Assembly: GCF_000478825.2 (NCBI RefSeq)
Contig: NZ_CP007542.1
Coordinates: forward strand, 3,410,001-3,474,000
Reading direction: 5' to 3'
Length of the DNA: 64,000 nt
Source: Synechocystis sp. PCC 6714
GTDB lineage: Bacteria > Cyanobacteriota > Cyanobacteriia > Cyanobacteriales > Microcystaceae
A program made the translations under genes and the position numbers. A model generated the notes under the pieces. That model worked only from the letters and a program-made list of their open reading frames with translations, was not told the DNA's origin and did not search any database. Positions 1 to 9,045 of the stretch are shown one piece after another (the first letter of the stretch is position 1; each line of letters opens with the position of its first letter).

Positions 1-450
1 GGCCAGACTTTGTAGTATTTGTTGTCGAGGCTGGTTTTTGATGGGCAAAAATCCTTCAAACACAAAGCGGTCAGTGCCTAAGCCGGAACTAATTAAGGCC
101 GCAATTAAAGCTGTTGCCCCCGGAATGGGTATCACCTCAATATTTAATGCTCCGCAGGCCGCCACCAATTCCTGGCCTGGATCGGAAATACCGGGAGTGC
201 CCGCATCACTAACCAAGGCGATATTTTGCCCCGCTTGTAATTTGGCCAATAACTCTTGGGTACGGCCATGGCGGTTGTGGTCATGGTAACTAATTTGGGG
301 CGTAGTGATTTGGAAATATTGTAATAACTTGCCCGTATGCCTAGTATCTTCCGCTGCGATTAGATCCACCGCTTGCAATGTTTCCACTGCCCGGGGAGTC
401 ATATCTCCCAAATTGCCGATGGGAGTCGCTACCAGATACAGAATACCCAT
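1..450 (-). CDS. rsmI: 16S rRNA 2'-O-ribose C1402 methyltransferase RsmI, C-terminus cut by window edge
   Basis: The minus strand reads from an ATG at 450 to the window edge, giving about the first 150 residues. Visible hallmarks of the RsmI family are LVATPIGNLGD at the N-terminus, AAEDTRHTGKLL, SYHDHNRHGR and the SAM-binding signature ALVSDAGTPGISDPG. RsmI methylates the 2'-OH of C1402 in the decoding centre of 16S rRNA, together with RsmH. Its start codon overlaps the stop of the upstream small membrane-protein gene by one base (TAATG), so the two are probably translationally coupled. The C-terminal part lies outside the window, so its integrity cannot be judged. Confidence 0.93.
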   Translation of the reverse strand, partial: MGILYLVATPIGNLGDMTPRAVETLQAVDLIAAEDTRHTGKLLQYFQITTPQISYHDHNRHGRTQELLAKLQAGQNIALVSDAGTPGISDPGQELVAACGALNIEVIPIPGATALIAALISSGLGTDRFVFEGFLPIKNQPRQQILQSLA

Positions 451-677
451 TAAATCCCCAAGTTTTCTTCTTTTCTAGCTTTAAAGGAAGCCCTTAACCA
501 GATGGTGCCGGAAATGAGGGAAGGGGCTAAGACAAAAATAGTGCCGGTGATGATGGGATGTTGTCGAGCAGTTTCCGAAGAAAGCATCACCGCCAAAATA
601 AAGGCGCAATAGAGCACACCTAAAAGGGGGACTCCCATCACTAACAGAGCAAATTTGGTGTCTTTATCCATGGCCAT
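450..677 (-). CDS. Small two-helix membrane protein, function unknown
   Basis: A 75-residue protein with two hydrophobic stretches, about residues 8-31 (FALLVMGVPLLGVLYCAFIL) and 41-62, and a charged C-terminus (KARKEENLGI). It looks like an inner- or thylakoid-membrane protein. I do not recognise a named family. It lies between miaA and rsmI on the same strand and overlaps the rsmI start by one base, so it is probably cotranscribed with rsmI. An alternative start at the second Met (MDKDT) would shorten it by two residues. That it is a real gene rests on the coupled overlap and the membrane-protein composition. Confidence 0.7.
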   Translation of the reverse strand: MAMDKDTKFALLVMGVPLLGVLYCAFILAVMLSSETARQHPIITGTIFVLAPSLISGTIWLRASFKARKEENLGI

Positions 678-745
678 TAGGAGTCAAAGTCTTGAAAGAA
701 AACTAGGAATACTGCCATTGTAGAAACTATTTTCCCCGGCAATAC

Positions 746-1657
746 TTAAAACATTCCTCTGTTTGTGTCGACTTGTATTAATTTCGTCACCGAGTCTAAT
801 AGGTTTTCCTGGTCAGCATCAAACCAATGGATTGCCGGATCCTTACGGAACCAAGTACGCTGACGCTTGGCAAATTGCCTGGTGTGGATAATGATGGACT
901 CCGTCGCTTGGGGCAAGGATATTTGGCCCTGGAGATGTTGTCTAATTTCAGCGTAACCAAGGGTGTGGAGCAGGGGCAGGTCTTCCCCATATTGTTCTAT
1001 TAAACGTTCGACTTCTTCTACTAAACCGGCCTCAACCATAGCGTGGGTACGGCGGACAATTCTCCGCTGGAGTTGATCCGGTTCCAGACCTAAACCGATT
1101 TGTACAATGGGATAACTGGGGGGATCTTCCCCTTGTAGGCTGGAAATGGGTTGCCCAGTGGCGTAGAAAACCTCCAAAGCCCGCAGGGTCCGCACCACAT
1201 CGGCTGGTTCGATTTTACTTTGGGCAATGGGGTCAACTTGACTTAAAAGTTGATAACAAAAAGTTTGCCCCAAATTGGTCAACTGTGTCCTTAAATCAAC
1301 TTGGGGGGGAACGGCAGGAATTTTTAACCCCTTGACGATCGCCTGAATGTATAAACCAGTGCCTCCTACCAGAAGAATCGGACTGTTCAATTGGGCAATT
1401 AACCCTTGGGCTTGCCGTTGATATTCGGCCAGGGTAAAGTTTTCTGTTGGCTCACAAATGTCGATCAGATAATGGGGCACCGTTTGGCGATCGCCAAGGC
1501 TGGGTTTAGCGGTGCCAATATCTAATTCTTTGTAAATTTGCCTGGAATCGGCCCCCAAAATAACTGCGTTTAACCTCTGGGCTAGGTCAAGGGCTAGTTG
1601 GGATTTCCCACTGGCGGTGGTGCCACAAATGACAATCAGGGGCGGAACTTTGGCCAT
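746..1657 (-). CDS. miaA: tRNA dimethylallyltransferase MiaA
   Basis: 303 residues from the ATG at 1657. The enzyme transfers a dimethylallyl group to N6 of A37 in tRNAs reading UNN codons. The P-loop GTTASGKS is at about residues 12-19, followed by LGADSRQIYKELDIGTAKP and the VGGTGLYIQAI motif, all typical of MiaA. Length is normal for the family. The frame is open a further 10 codons upstream to a TTG, but the ATG at 1657 places MAKVPPLIVICG in register with the family and avoids overlap with the upstream oxidoreductase, which ends at 1665, only 7 bases away. That spacing suggests one transcription unit. Confidence 0.95.
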   Translation of the reverse strand: MAKVPPLIVICGTTASGKSQLALDLAQRLNAVILGADSRQIYKELDIGTAKPSLGDRQTVPHYLIDICEPTENFTLAEYQRQAQGLIAQLNSPILLVGGTGLYIQAIVKGLKIPAVPPQVDLRTQLTNLGQTFCYQLLSQVDPIAQSKIEPADVVRTLRALEVFYATGQPISSLQGEDPPSYPIVQIGLGLEPDQLQRRIVRRTHAMVEAGLVEEVERLIEQYGEDLPLLHTLGYAEIRQHLQGQISLPQATESIIIHTRQFAKRQRTWFRKDPAIHWFDADQENLLDSVTKLIQVDTNRGMF

Positions 1658-1664
1658 GGATACA

Positions 1665-2786
1665 CTACGGGGCCAAGAGGCGATCAAGATCCGGCACCGT
1701 TAGCCATTGCTTTTCTTGATGGGCTTGCTTGGTCAAGTCCATTAACAGTTGGGAATAAACTCCGTGGCGCAAAGATGCTGTGGGTATTCTTTTTCGATTA
1801 ATACTTTGTACCCACTCATCCACTACCCGCACAACGGGAGCAAGGCGGCCATCGGCAAAAACTTTGGGGAAATCCAAACGAGTCGGCACCGTCAACTCCT
1901 GCATGGGTTGCCCCGCAGGATGGTGGAAAAGTCTAAAACCATGGACGTAATCTTTAAGATTGTCACTGCCCAGCACCAAACTCCCCTTTTCACCGTAAAT
2001 CTCCAACCAATGGCCCCGGCCACCATGGGCCACAGAGGTGATATTCACTTGACAGGGAACGTTATTGTCCAAGGTTAAACTGATTAGGGCCGTATCTTCC
2101 GCCGTCACTGGCTTCAAACGATTATTGTCTAGGGGGTCGGGCCGCTCGGCGATCGCCACACTCAAATTAGCGGCCACACTCCTAGCCGGGCCAAAGAACC
2201 AATGGAGATAATCGAAAGTGTGGGAGGCCAAAGAACCAAGGGCACCGCCACCTTTTTCCTGTTGGGCGTACCAATTCCAAGCCCGGTCAGCGCTGGCTCG
2301 ACTACCCACCAACCAATCCACTTTCACTAGCCTCAGTGATCCCACCATGCCCTGGGCCAAAAGTTCTGACACATACTGCCAAGCGGGCACAAAACGAAAC
2401 TCAAAGTCCGGCATCACCGTCACGCCCCGTTGCTGGGCGAGATGATATAACTCAATGGTTTCCCCCACCTGCAGAGTCATGGGTTTTTCCAACAACACAT
2501 GCTTGCCCGCCAAAATTGCTTGCCTAGCCATCTCAAAGTGAAGAAAGGGCGGACTGGCCACGGTTACAGCTTTAATATCTCCATTAGCAAGTAACTCAGA
2601 CAAATTATCGTAGCTATGGGGTAAACCGTGGGATTTAGCCACCCCCCTAGCCTTAGCCAAATCCCGATGGTAAATGGCGATCGCCTCGGTTTGGGCATGG
2701 TATTGCAGGGCGGGTAAATGGACCGCCTGGCCGAAACCGGTGCCCAGGATAGCCACAGGTAAAATGGAGGAATTAGACATAGGCAT
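1665..2786 (-). CDS. Gfo/Idh/MocA-family oxidoreductase
   Basis: 373 residues from ATG 2786. The N-terminal Rossmann fold shows ILGTGFGQAVHLPAL at about residues 12-26 and the family signature LLEKPMTL near residue 100, where the Lys of EKP is usually catalytic. The C-terminal domain (GGALGSLASHTFDYLHW onward) is the usual substrate and dimerisation domain. Family members are NAD(P)-dependent dehydrogenases of sugars, inositols and related compounds; the substrate cannot be read from sequence. The frame is open to 2831, but the ATGs at 2786 and 2780 fit the fold better. It is followed immediately by miaA and preceded by cruF on the same strand. Confidence 0.88.
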   Translation of the reverse strand: MPMSNSSILPVAILGTGFGQAVHLPALQYHAQTEAIAIYHRDLAKARGVAKSHGLPHSYDNLSELLANGDIKAVTVASPPFLHFEMARQAILAGKHVLLEKPMTLQVGETIELYHLAQQRGVTVMPDFEFRFVPAWQYVSELLAQGMVGSLRLVKVDWLVGSRASADRAWNWYAQQEKGGGALGSLASHTFDYLHWFFGPARSVAANLSVAIAERPDPLDNNRLKPVTAEDTALISLTLDNNVPCQVNITSVAHGGRGHWLEIYGEKGSLVLGSDNLKDYVHGFRLFHHPAGQPMQELTVPTRLDFPKVFADGRLAPVVRVVDEWVQSINRKRIPTASLRHGVYSQLLMDLTKQAHQEKQWLTVPDLDRLLAP

Positions 2787-2839
2787 GGTCAGCAGAAAGG
2801 AGAAAATGGCCGGGGGGCCACCTCTTTCCACTGTACCAA

Positions 2840-3751
2840 CTACTTGGCAGCAGCCAAGTCCGATTTGTCCTGTTCAATCACGGATTTTAAGCGGGAAACG
2901 GCGGTGGAACGGGAATTTTCCCCAGCCCGACGGTAGAAATACAAGGCCGGCGCTACCCCCAACAGCAATCCTAAGAAAATGGGGGGATAAATATTGGCCC
3001 CAATGCTCATCACCGTGGCAAAGCCGAAGTTGCCCAAGTACATGGCCAAGGGTAAACCGTAGTCAGTTTCAGGGATTTCAACTTTTTTCAGTCGCCAAAT
3101 CAGGGTGGCAATAGTCATAAATACCGCCCCGGTACAAAACCAACCGGCAAAATTTTGGTAAGGCATGCCGAAAAATCCACCGGGCACGTCCCACACCCAA
3201 AAGGGCATAGTGGTTTGGCTCATGGCGGGGTCTAACACGAAATCCCAGGACATTAGCAAAGTTGCCCCCACGGCGATCGCCGTCAATTCTTGGGCAATGC
3301 GGGGCAGATTGCTGTGGCGTAGGCCCGCCCGCACAAGGAGGTAAGAACAGAATCCTAGATAAAACCAAGAGAGGGGGATGGTAAAGGGCACTAACCCAGC
3401 GATTTTGTAACCCAAACCGGATAGATAGCGGTAATAACCAAAGGGAAAACCAGTGCTGGTGCCCAACAGCTCAGCGGAAACGGAAATGCCCAGGGCAGGA
3501 ATTAGAAATCCCAGGGTCGGGAAAAGACCAAGAGTACGGAAAGCGTACACCGCCACAGCGGCAAAACCGAGGATCATATAAGCCACTCCACCGCCGGCCA
3601 TGGACCATTGAAAAGCTACTTGGCCAATGGGAGGTAAATGGGCAATGAATTCCGGGTGGGGCAACACCAACAATAACCCCGCCAAGCCAAAAGCCATGGA
3701 GCCTATATGACCAATTAGCAAAAGCCGCTCAATCCGCATTAGTTTTTCCAT
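2840..3751 (-). CDS. cruF: Carotenoid 1',2'-hydratase CruF
   Basis: 303 residues, strongly hydrophobic with about seven membrane segments. The family motif region ELLGTSTGFPFGYYRY (near residue 90) and the PFWVWDVPGGFFGMPYQNF stretch are characteristic of the cyanobacterial CruF / DUF422 carotenoid hydratases. CruF hydrates the psi-end of gamma-carotene derivatives on the way to myxol glycosides (myxoxanthophyll). In PCC 6803, as I remember, the gene is sll0814 and lies next to ctaC, as here. A second Met at residue 5 is an alternative start. It is preceded on the same strand by ctaC and followed by the oxidoreductase. Confidence 0.88.
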   Translation of the reverse strand: MEKLMRIERLLLIGHIGSMAFGLAGLLLVLPHPEFIAHLPPIGQVAFQWSMAGGGVAYMILGFAAVAVYAFRTLGLFPTLGFLIPALGISVSAELLGTSTGFPFGYYRYLSGLGYKIAGLVPFTIPLSWFYLGFCSYLLVRAGLRHSNLPRIAQELTAIAVGATLLMSWDFVLDPAMSQTTMPFWVWDVPGGFFGMPYQNFAGWFCTGAVFMTIATLIWRLKKVEIPETDYGLPLAMYLGNFGFATVMSIGANIYPPIFLGLLLGVAPALYFYRRAGENSRSTAVSRLKSVIEQDKSDLAAAK

Positions 3752-3850
3752 TCAGTCCCTACCGCTAAGATTACATTCAAATTCTAAGTCATTATAGTTT
3801 ACAAATCTTTACCACCAGCGATGCATCAATTGACAGCAAGTCACTGGGAT

Positions 3851-4753
3851 CTATTGACGGGTTCTGGGCGCTACGGTGGGCCAGCCGCTGTTCAGAGGTG
3901 TTGCTGGGTTTTTTTTAAATTCATCCAGAGCCGGATTGGGTAGGTCTTTGGGCGCAATGGATTTTTGGCTTTCCAACCAGGCTTGATAGTCCGGCAAAGA
4001 CTGCACCACCACAGGGGCCGTCATCACGGCAAAATAGGTGCCGCTAAATTGGGAATCGTGGAGTTTATATTCCCCTAAGCGATTGGGGGTGAAGCTAAAT
4101 TCAATTTCTCGGTTGGGCACAATGTCCTGTTTAATGCGGAAATTGGGCACGTAGAAACCGTGGAGCACATCTTTGGAAGTCATATTCAGCGTTACCCGGC
4201 GATCGAGGGGTAAATGGAGCTCATGGCTAGTTACCCCCGCATTAGCATAGGTAAACGTCCACAGCCATTGTTTGACCTCCACGCCAATTCTTTCCGGATT
4301 GATATTGCTGGCTTGGGCCATGGTCAATTCTCCAGGGGCATCGGCGGCGATCGCCTTTTCCCCGAGTAATGGAGGCACTTCCACCACCGGCAAAGGGCCC
4401 AACACGTTCATCCGTTGGTAAATGACATAGCTATACCACGCAATCCAAGCCACCAGAATAATTGGTACCACTGTCCAAAAAATTTCTAGACGGGCATTGC
4501 CCCGGATCGGCGCTCCCTGGGGATTCTGAACACTGAACCGATGGAAAATGATGGAATAGGCCAAGGCTCCCGCTACTCCGAAAAAGACCACACTACCGAG
4601 GCTGACCAAAAAACTAAATAAATCCCCCACGGGCTGAGCTTCCTGGGCCGCGGGGATTGGTAACCATTGGTAAGCCCGTTGTCCTAACCAAGAACTAATG
4701 CCCAGGGTAAAACCAACGTAAACTACCAACAAGATTAGATTTTTGCGGCTCAT
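3851..4753 (-). CDS. ctaC: Cytochrome oxidase subunit II of the alternative type (CuA ligands missing)
   Basis: 300 residues with hydrophobic segments at about 5-22, 43-65 and 90-112, followed by a cupredoxin-like periplasmic or lumenal domain (WLWTFTYANAGVTSHELHLP). The region where aa3-type subunit II carries the CuA ligands Cys-x-Glu-x-Cys...His reads LHDSQFSGTYFAVMTAPVVV, so both cysteines and the His are absent. This matches the subunit II of the cyanobacterial alternative respiratory terminal oxidase (ARTO; PCC 6803 sll0813 by memory), thought to accept electrons from quinol rather than cytochrome c. No ctaD or ctaE is adjacent; in 6803 those also lie elsewhere. The start is MSRKNLI at 4753. 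Confidence 0.9.
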   Translation of the reverse strand: MSRKNLILLVVYVGFTLGISSWLGQRAYQWLPIPAAQEAQPVGDLFSFLVSLGSVVFFGVAGALAYSIIFHRFSVQNPQGAPIRGNARLEIFWTVVPIILVAWIAWYSYVIYQRMNVLGPLPVVEVPPLLGEKAIAADAPGELTMAQASNINPERIGVEVKQWLWTFTYANAGVTSHELHLPLDRRVTLNMTSKDVLHGFYVPNFRIKQDIVPNREIEFSFTPNRLGEYKLHDSQFSGTYFAVMTAPVVVQSLPDYQAWLESQKSIAPKDLPNPALDEFKKNPATPLNSGWPTVAPRTRQ

Positions 4754-4824
4754 AATTTAATTGCTTTGGGTAGCTGTGGTCTAATGGGAAAGCTAAATTA
4801 GCTTGGTCTGCCGGGGGCAGGCAA

Positions 4825-5601
4825 TTGATCGCTGTGGAAAACCAGATACAGGGTTTTGATTTAGCCCTAAACAATCACAAACAAAAACTTTGGTTGGCCC
4901 TAATGATAGGCAACTCCCGCTTGCACTGGGCATATTGTAGCGGTAATACCCCCTTGCAAACCTGGGCAACGAATTATAGTCCGGCATTAGAACAATTCCC
5001 CGTTCCGTTGGAAAAAGTGCCCCTAGTTTTGGCATCGGTGGTACCTGAACAAACCCAAGCATGGCACAAATACCAGCCAAGGATTTTAACTCTGGCAGAT
5101 CTGCCTTTGAAGAACCTTTACCCAAGCTTTGGCATTGACCGGGCTCTGGCAGCGTTGGGAGCAGGGCTGACCTACGACTTTCCCTGTGTGGTAATCGATG
5201 GGGGTACAGCTTTGACCATCACTGGTTTTGACCAAGACAAAAAACTGGTGGGGGGCGCCATCCTACCCGGACTGGGGCTACAGTTACAAACCCTTGGCGA
5301 TCGCCTGGCGGTCCTGCCACATTTAACCCCATCTTCAACTTTGCCTGACCTTTGGGCCAGGGACACCCTCGGGGCAATGTTGAGCGGCGTCACCTACTCA
5401 ATTTTGGGGGCATTACAAACCTATTTGTGGAATTGGCAAAAGCTTTTTCCTGGCTCGGCCATGGTATTTACCGGAGGAGATGGAAATATACTATATGCCT
5501 TTTTAAAAAAGCATTCTCCTGAGCTATTGGTGAACAATAATGACGATTTGATCTTTTTGGGGATGGCGGCCATACAACACGGCGATCGCGCCATCTGCTA
5601 G
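4825..5601 (+). CDS. coaX: Type III pantothenate kinase CoaX
   Basis: Up to 258 residues. CoaX phosphorylates pantothenate in the first step of coenzyme A synthesis and belongs to the ASKHA fold. Visible motifs are MIGNSRLHW (phosphate-1 loop, equivalent to DxGNT but with Ile in place of the usual acidic residue region), FGIDRALAALGA, VVIDGGTALTITGFD and GGAILPGLGLQLQTL, plus FTGGDG near the C-terminus. The longest frame starts at a TTG at 4825. A GTG at 4834 is also possible, because the ATG at 4903 would fall inside the first beta-strand. It is divergent from ctaC, with about 70 bases between them. Confidence 0.9.
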   Translation: MIAVENQIQGFDLALNNHKQKLWLALMIGNSRLHWAYCSGNTPLQTWATNYSPALEQFPVPLEKVPLVLASVVPEQTQAWHKYQPRILTLADLPLKNLYPSFGIDRALAALGAGLTYDFPCVVIDGGTALTITGFDQDKKLVGGAILPGLGLQLQTLGDRLAVLPHLTPSSTLPDLWARDTLGAMLSGVTYSILGALQTYLWNWQKLFPGSAMVFTGGDGNILYAFLKKHSPELLVNNNDDLIFLGMAAIQHGDRAIC

Positions 5602-5647
5602 GGTTAGGGGTCGGCATTGTTGCAAATTTATCGGAGATTAGGCGCGG

Positions 5648-6814
5648 GTGAATGTTGGCCACTGGTGGGAAATGTTGTCCTGGTTATGTTTACTACCCAT
5701 AGCCGGGGGCATTGTTTATAACCTGCTGACGGTGGTTACTACCAAGCTCTTTCTGGCAAGGTCCCTACCTAGGCAGGATTTCCAACCTGGGGTATCAGTA
5801 CTGAAACCAGTGCGGGGTTGGGAAAAAAACCTAGAAGCTAATTTACGCACCATTGCCCAGCAGAATTATCCAGCCTACGAAATAATCTACTGTGTGCAAG
5901 ATCCACAGGATCCGGCGTTGGCCATAGTCAAAAAAATTCAGGCAGAGTTCGGCCCAGAAAAAATTATTGTGGCACTGGATCAGATCGAACAGGGTGCCAA
6001 TGGTAAGATTAACAATCTCTTAGGGGGATTGAAACGGGCCAAATATGAGATTTTGGTGATCAGCGACAGTGACACCCATCTACGCCCCGATTACTTGGCA
6101 ACCATAGTCAGTCCCTTGGCGGATCCCCAGGTAGGTTGCGTCACCACCCCGTTTAAGTTGACCCAGGCCCAAACATGGTACGAGGGTTTGGAATTGCTAA
6201 CCATTAATGCCGACTTCATGCCCAGCGTTCTGTTTGCAGAAGTAACGGGCGCATCTAAGGCCTGTTTAGGCCCTTCCATTGCCATTAGGCGATCGACCCT
6301 AAACCAATTGGGAGGTTTGGCCACCTTGGCAGACTATTTGGTGGAAGACTTTGAACTGGGCAGGAGGGTTTGGAATAGCGGCTTAAAAATGGTGTTGTTT
6401 CCCTATGTGATTGAGGCCGTGGTGGATTTAGGGCAATGGCAAAGTTGGTGGAATCATCAGATTTATTGGGATCAAAATACCTATCTAGCCCGGCCTGCCC
6501 CATTTTTGGCCACTATCATCATCCGTGCAGTGCCCTTTGCCCTTTTATTCAGCCTTTGTCATTGGTCTGAACCTTGGGTTTGGTTGATTCTGTTCATAAC
6601 CCTAGTTATCCGTTATGGAACGGCGGCCATGGTTGCCCAGGAACTAGAGGATAGGGAAACCCTCCGCTATTTACCGTTATTGCCCCTGAGGGACTGCTGT
6701 GGTCTAATTTTTTGGGCTTTGTCCTTTTCCCAAAGACAAGTATTGTGGCGGGGAGTACCCTATCGCCTGACCAAGGGAGGGAAAATGGTGAGGACTTTAT
6801 CCGATCCCCCTTGA
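5648..6814 (+). CDS. Ceramide-glucosyltransferase-like (GT21) membrane glycosyltransferase
   Basis: 388 residues. An N-terminal membrane anchor (LCLLPIAGGIVYNLLTVV) precedes a GT2/GT21 catalytic domain: VSVLKPVRGWEKNLEANLRT, the YCVQDPQDPA region, DSDTHLRPDYL (the DxD-type motif, near residue 140), then VEDFELGRRV and an NHQIYWDQNTY segment resembling the Q-x-x-RW signature. Two or three membrane helices follow at the C-terminus. Relatives make glucosylceramide in eukaryotes, and bacterial homologues act in lipid or hopanoid decoration. The acceptor is unknown here. Start is a GTG at 5648 or ATG at 5672. It follows coaX by about 46 bases. Confidence 0.85.
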   Translation: MNVGHWWEMLSWLCLLPIAGGIVYNLLTVVTTKLFLARSLPRQDFQPGVSVLKPVRGWEKNLEANLRTIAQQNYPAYEIIYCVQDPQDPALAIVKKIQAEFGPEKIIVALDQIEQGANGKINNLLGGLKRAKYEILVISDSDTHLRPDYLATIVSPLADPQVGCVTTPFKLTQAQTWYEGLELLTINADFMPSVLFAEVTGASKACLGPSIAIRRSTLNQLGGLATLADYLVEDFELGRRVWNSGLKMVLFPYVIEAVVDLGQWQSWWNHQIYWDQNTYLARPAPFLATIIIRAVPFALLFSLCHWSEPWVWLILFITLVIRYGTAAMVAQELEDRETLRYLPLLPLRDCCGLIFWALSFSQRQVLWRGVPYRLTKGGKMVRTLSDPP

Positions 6815-6825
6815 CTTAAAATTGG

Positions 6826-6920
6826 TATAGTCATCTCAAATAATTTTGAGACTGGCTGAGTCTTTATTGACAAGCTTTTCGGTGAATTTGACTGCCTCAG
6901 TCTTACTAGAGACGACTACT
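6826..6920 (-). mobile_element. 95-bp MITE-like element, family 1, copy with degraded end
   Basis: Begins TATAGTCATCTCAAATAATT and is the reverse complement of the copies at 39233-39327 and 63310-63404 with scattered mismatches. The far end reads GACTACT where the other copies have GACTATA, so its terminal inverted repeat is damaged. It is non-coding and lies just after the glycosyltransferase gene. Confidence 0.8.
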
Positions 6921-7065
6921 AAGTTGAGGATGTCCGCCCATTACGGAGTGAAAATCTTGAGTAACATTGTCCCAAGAGCTGCCCCGGAGCACTTTGCTCC
7001 TAACTACTAGAAGAATTATTCCATGTTCCCTGCCTGCCCTTGGGGAAAAACTGCTTAATGCTTAA

Positions 7066-7160
7066 TATAGTCAATTCAAATAAGATTGAGATGACTAAAG
7101 TCTTTACCAAAGACGCTTTTAGCTTTAGTCGGTGTCTTACTTTCAATTAAATCAACTATA
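7066..7160 (-). mobile_element. 95-bp MITE-like element, family 2
   Basis: Runs from TATAGTCAATTCAAATAAGA to ATTAAATCAACTATA. It is a near-perfect reverse complement of the 95-bp segment at 38869-38963. Its left half also resembles family 1 (TATAGTCA..TTCAAATAA, then AAGTCTTTA), but the right half differs. The TA dinucleotides at both ends fit a Tc1/mariner-IS630-type target duplication. Confidence 0.85.
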
Positions 7161-7330
7161 ACGTAGTGGGGACGGGACAGTTTATCCAGATCCACGGCCA
7201 AAAAGCCAAAAAGACTTTACCAAATTCCCTGACCAATCAGCTTCAAAGCTTAGTAACGCTCCCTACTGAAAAATAGGGGAAATTGTCCACTTCCCCCATT
7301 CGAGACTCAATAGTCTTTTCAGAGGTAATC

Positions 7331-8773
7331 CTAGACGGAAACTAAAACTTTATCGGCGCTGGTGGCCTCTTCTTTGGCCCGCAGTTGGGTCAAAATGGCA
7401 TCAACATTTTTCTTCGCGTCGCCGAAGAGCATTTGGGTATTTTCCTTGTAAAACAGAGGATTCTCCACCCCGGCATAACCAGAAGCCATGCTCCGTTTCA
7501 TCACCACCACCTGTTTGGCCTTCCACACTTCCAACACCGGCATTCCGGCGATCGCACTGGTGGGATCTTCCAATGCACTGGGATTCACCGTGTCATTGGC
7601 TCCAATGACCAGCACCACGTCGGTTTCAGGGAAATCTTCGTTAATTTCGTCCATTTCCAGCACCACGTCGTAGGGCACATTGGCTTCGGCTAGTAAAACA
7701 TTCATGTGACCGGGGAGACGGCCGGCAACGGGGTGAATGCCAAACCTTACCGTAATACCCTTTTCCTTGAGCAACTTGGTAATTTCCGCTACGGGATGTT
7801 GGGCTTGGGCCACTGCCATGCCATAACCAGGGGTAATAATCACACTTTGGGCATCGAGCAATTCTTCCGCCACTTCTTCTGCGCTGGTTTTAGTGACCGT
7901 ACCGGTTACCGCCTGGGCTGGCCCTTGGGAAGCCGCACTAGAACCTTCCCCAAAACCACCGAGAATAACGCTGATAAAGGAACGGTTCATGGCTTTACAC
8001 ATGATGTAGCTCAAAATTGCGCCGCTACTGCCCACCAATGCCCCGGTGATAATTAGCAAATCATTGGAGAGCATAAAGCCCGCCGCCGCTGCCGCCCAAC
8101 CGGAATAGCTGTTCAACATGGAAATTACCACGGGCATATCCGCTCCCCCGATCGCCGCTACAAGATGGAGTCCCAGCACCCCAGCAATGGCGGTCATAAT
8201 CAACAGGGGAGTGAGACCGGCGGGATTGTCCAGTTGCATAAACTGCACCCCAAAAACCACCGTGGCCACCAACAGGGAAATGTTCAAAAAGTGCCGGGCC
8301 GGGAGCATCAGGGGTTTGCTACTAATAATGGCCCGCAATTTACCAAAGGCAATGATGGAACCGGTGAAAGTTACCGCCCCGATAAATACGCCGATATAGA
8401 TTTCAATTTGGTGAATAAAGGCTTCCGAACCCGTTAAACCATTTTCCGGAGCCAGATAGTTGGCAATACCTACTAAAACAGCGGCTAAACCGACAAAACT
8501 ATGCAAAATGGCCACCAATTCTGGCATGGAAGTCATGGCTACCCTAGAGGCTAACAGGGAACCAATCACCACCGCAGGTAAAATTGCCCCCAGCAAAGTC
8601 GTGTAACCGCTAAAATTTCCCCCTAAAGCAGTGGCTAAAAAGGCGATCGCCATCCCAGCAATGCCATAGAGATTACCCCGGCGGGCACTTTCTTGGTTTG
8701 CCAATCCCCCCAGGCTGAGGATAAAGAGTACGCTAGCGGCAATGTAAGCCACTGTTTGCAAGCTGTTAGACAT
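7331..8773 (-). CDS. pntB: NAD(P) transhydrogenase subunit beta PntB
   Basis: 480 residues. This is the beta subunit of the proton-translocating transhydrogenase, which couples hydride transfer between NADH and NADP+ to proton movement across the membrane. About eight or nine hydrophobic helices fill residues 5-270. After a hinge, the NADP(H)-binding domain III shows [38 protein letters not shown] and [12 protein letters not shown], as expected for PntB. Length is normal. It is the last gene of a minus-strand series that begins with pntA and includes two small genes in between; the gap to the upstream small gene is 31 bases, so one transcript is likely. Confidence 0.97.
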   Translation of the reverse strand: MSNSLQTVAYIAASVLFILSLGGLANQESARRGNLYGIAGMAIAFLATALGGNFSGYTTLLGAILPAVVIGSLLASRVAMTSMPELVAILHSFVGLAAVLVGIANYLAPENGLTGSEAFIHQIEIYIGVFIGAVTFTGSIIAFGKLRAIISSKPLMLPARHFLNISLLVATVVFGVQFMQLDNPAGLTPLLIMTAIAGVLGLHLVAAIGGADMPVVISMLNSYSGWAAAAAGFMLSNDLLIITGALVGSSGAILSYIMCKAMNRSFISVILGGFGEGSSAASQGPAQAVTGTVTKTSAEEVAEELLDAQSVIITPGYGMAVAQAQHPVAEITKLLKEKGITVRFGIHPVAGRLPGHMNVLLAEANVPYDVVLEMDEINEDFPETDVVLVIGANDTVNPSALEDPTSAIAGMPVLEVWKAKQVVVMKRSMASGYAGVENPLFYKENTQMLFGDAKKNVDAILTQLRAKEEATSADKVLVSV

Positions 8774-8804
8774 TAGAGTTGAGTTAATGGGTTGGGATAA
8801 AAAA

Positions 8805-9029
8805 CTAAGATTTTGCAGAAATTGTTTCGATAATAGGAATGGGATCTCCGTGCTTACGGTAGCTTTTTTTGACTCCTTGCCAAGCAGTTTCTAATTCAGT
8901 GATGGCCCCTTGGGGAGAATCAGCAAAAGCAGGAACACTGGGCATTTCTGTTAAACGGGCTAACCAATCCCCATCTTCATCTTGAAAAAGATCGATTGTG
9001 TAACCATCAAAAACATTGCTAACAGTCAT
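8805..9029 (-). CDS. Solitary HicB-like small protein
   Basis: 74 residues. The pattern [20 protein letters not shown], followed by [19 protein letters not shown] and a conserved-looking KHGDPIP, matches the partial RNase H-like fold of HicB-type antitoxins. There is no appended ribbon-helix-helix or HTH domain and no HicA toxin next to it. It sits inside the pntA-pntB series, 16 bases downstream of another small gene and 31 bases before pntB. Solitary HicB-like proteins are common in cyanobacteria and often have no known function. It could be an orphan antitoxin or a domesticated regulator. Confidence 0.75.
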   Translation of the reverse strand: MTVSNVFDGYTIDLFQDEDGDWLARLTEMPSVPAFADSPQGAITELETAWQGVKKSYRKHGDPIPIIETISAKS

Positions 9030-9045
9030 AAATAAAATTCAAAAA

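Larger units (their letters stand above)
6815..7330. other. Gene-free interval carrying two MITE-like elements
   Basis: Between the glycosyltransferase and the 3' end of pntB there are 516 bases with no plausible gene. Two 95-bp elements occupy 6826-6920 and 7066-7160. The remaining two stretches (6921-7065 and 7161-7330) show no open frame, tRNA or clear terminator that I can recognise. Confidence 0.7.
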
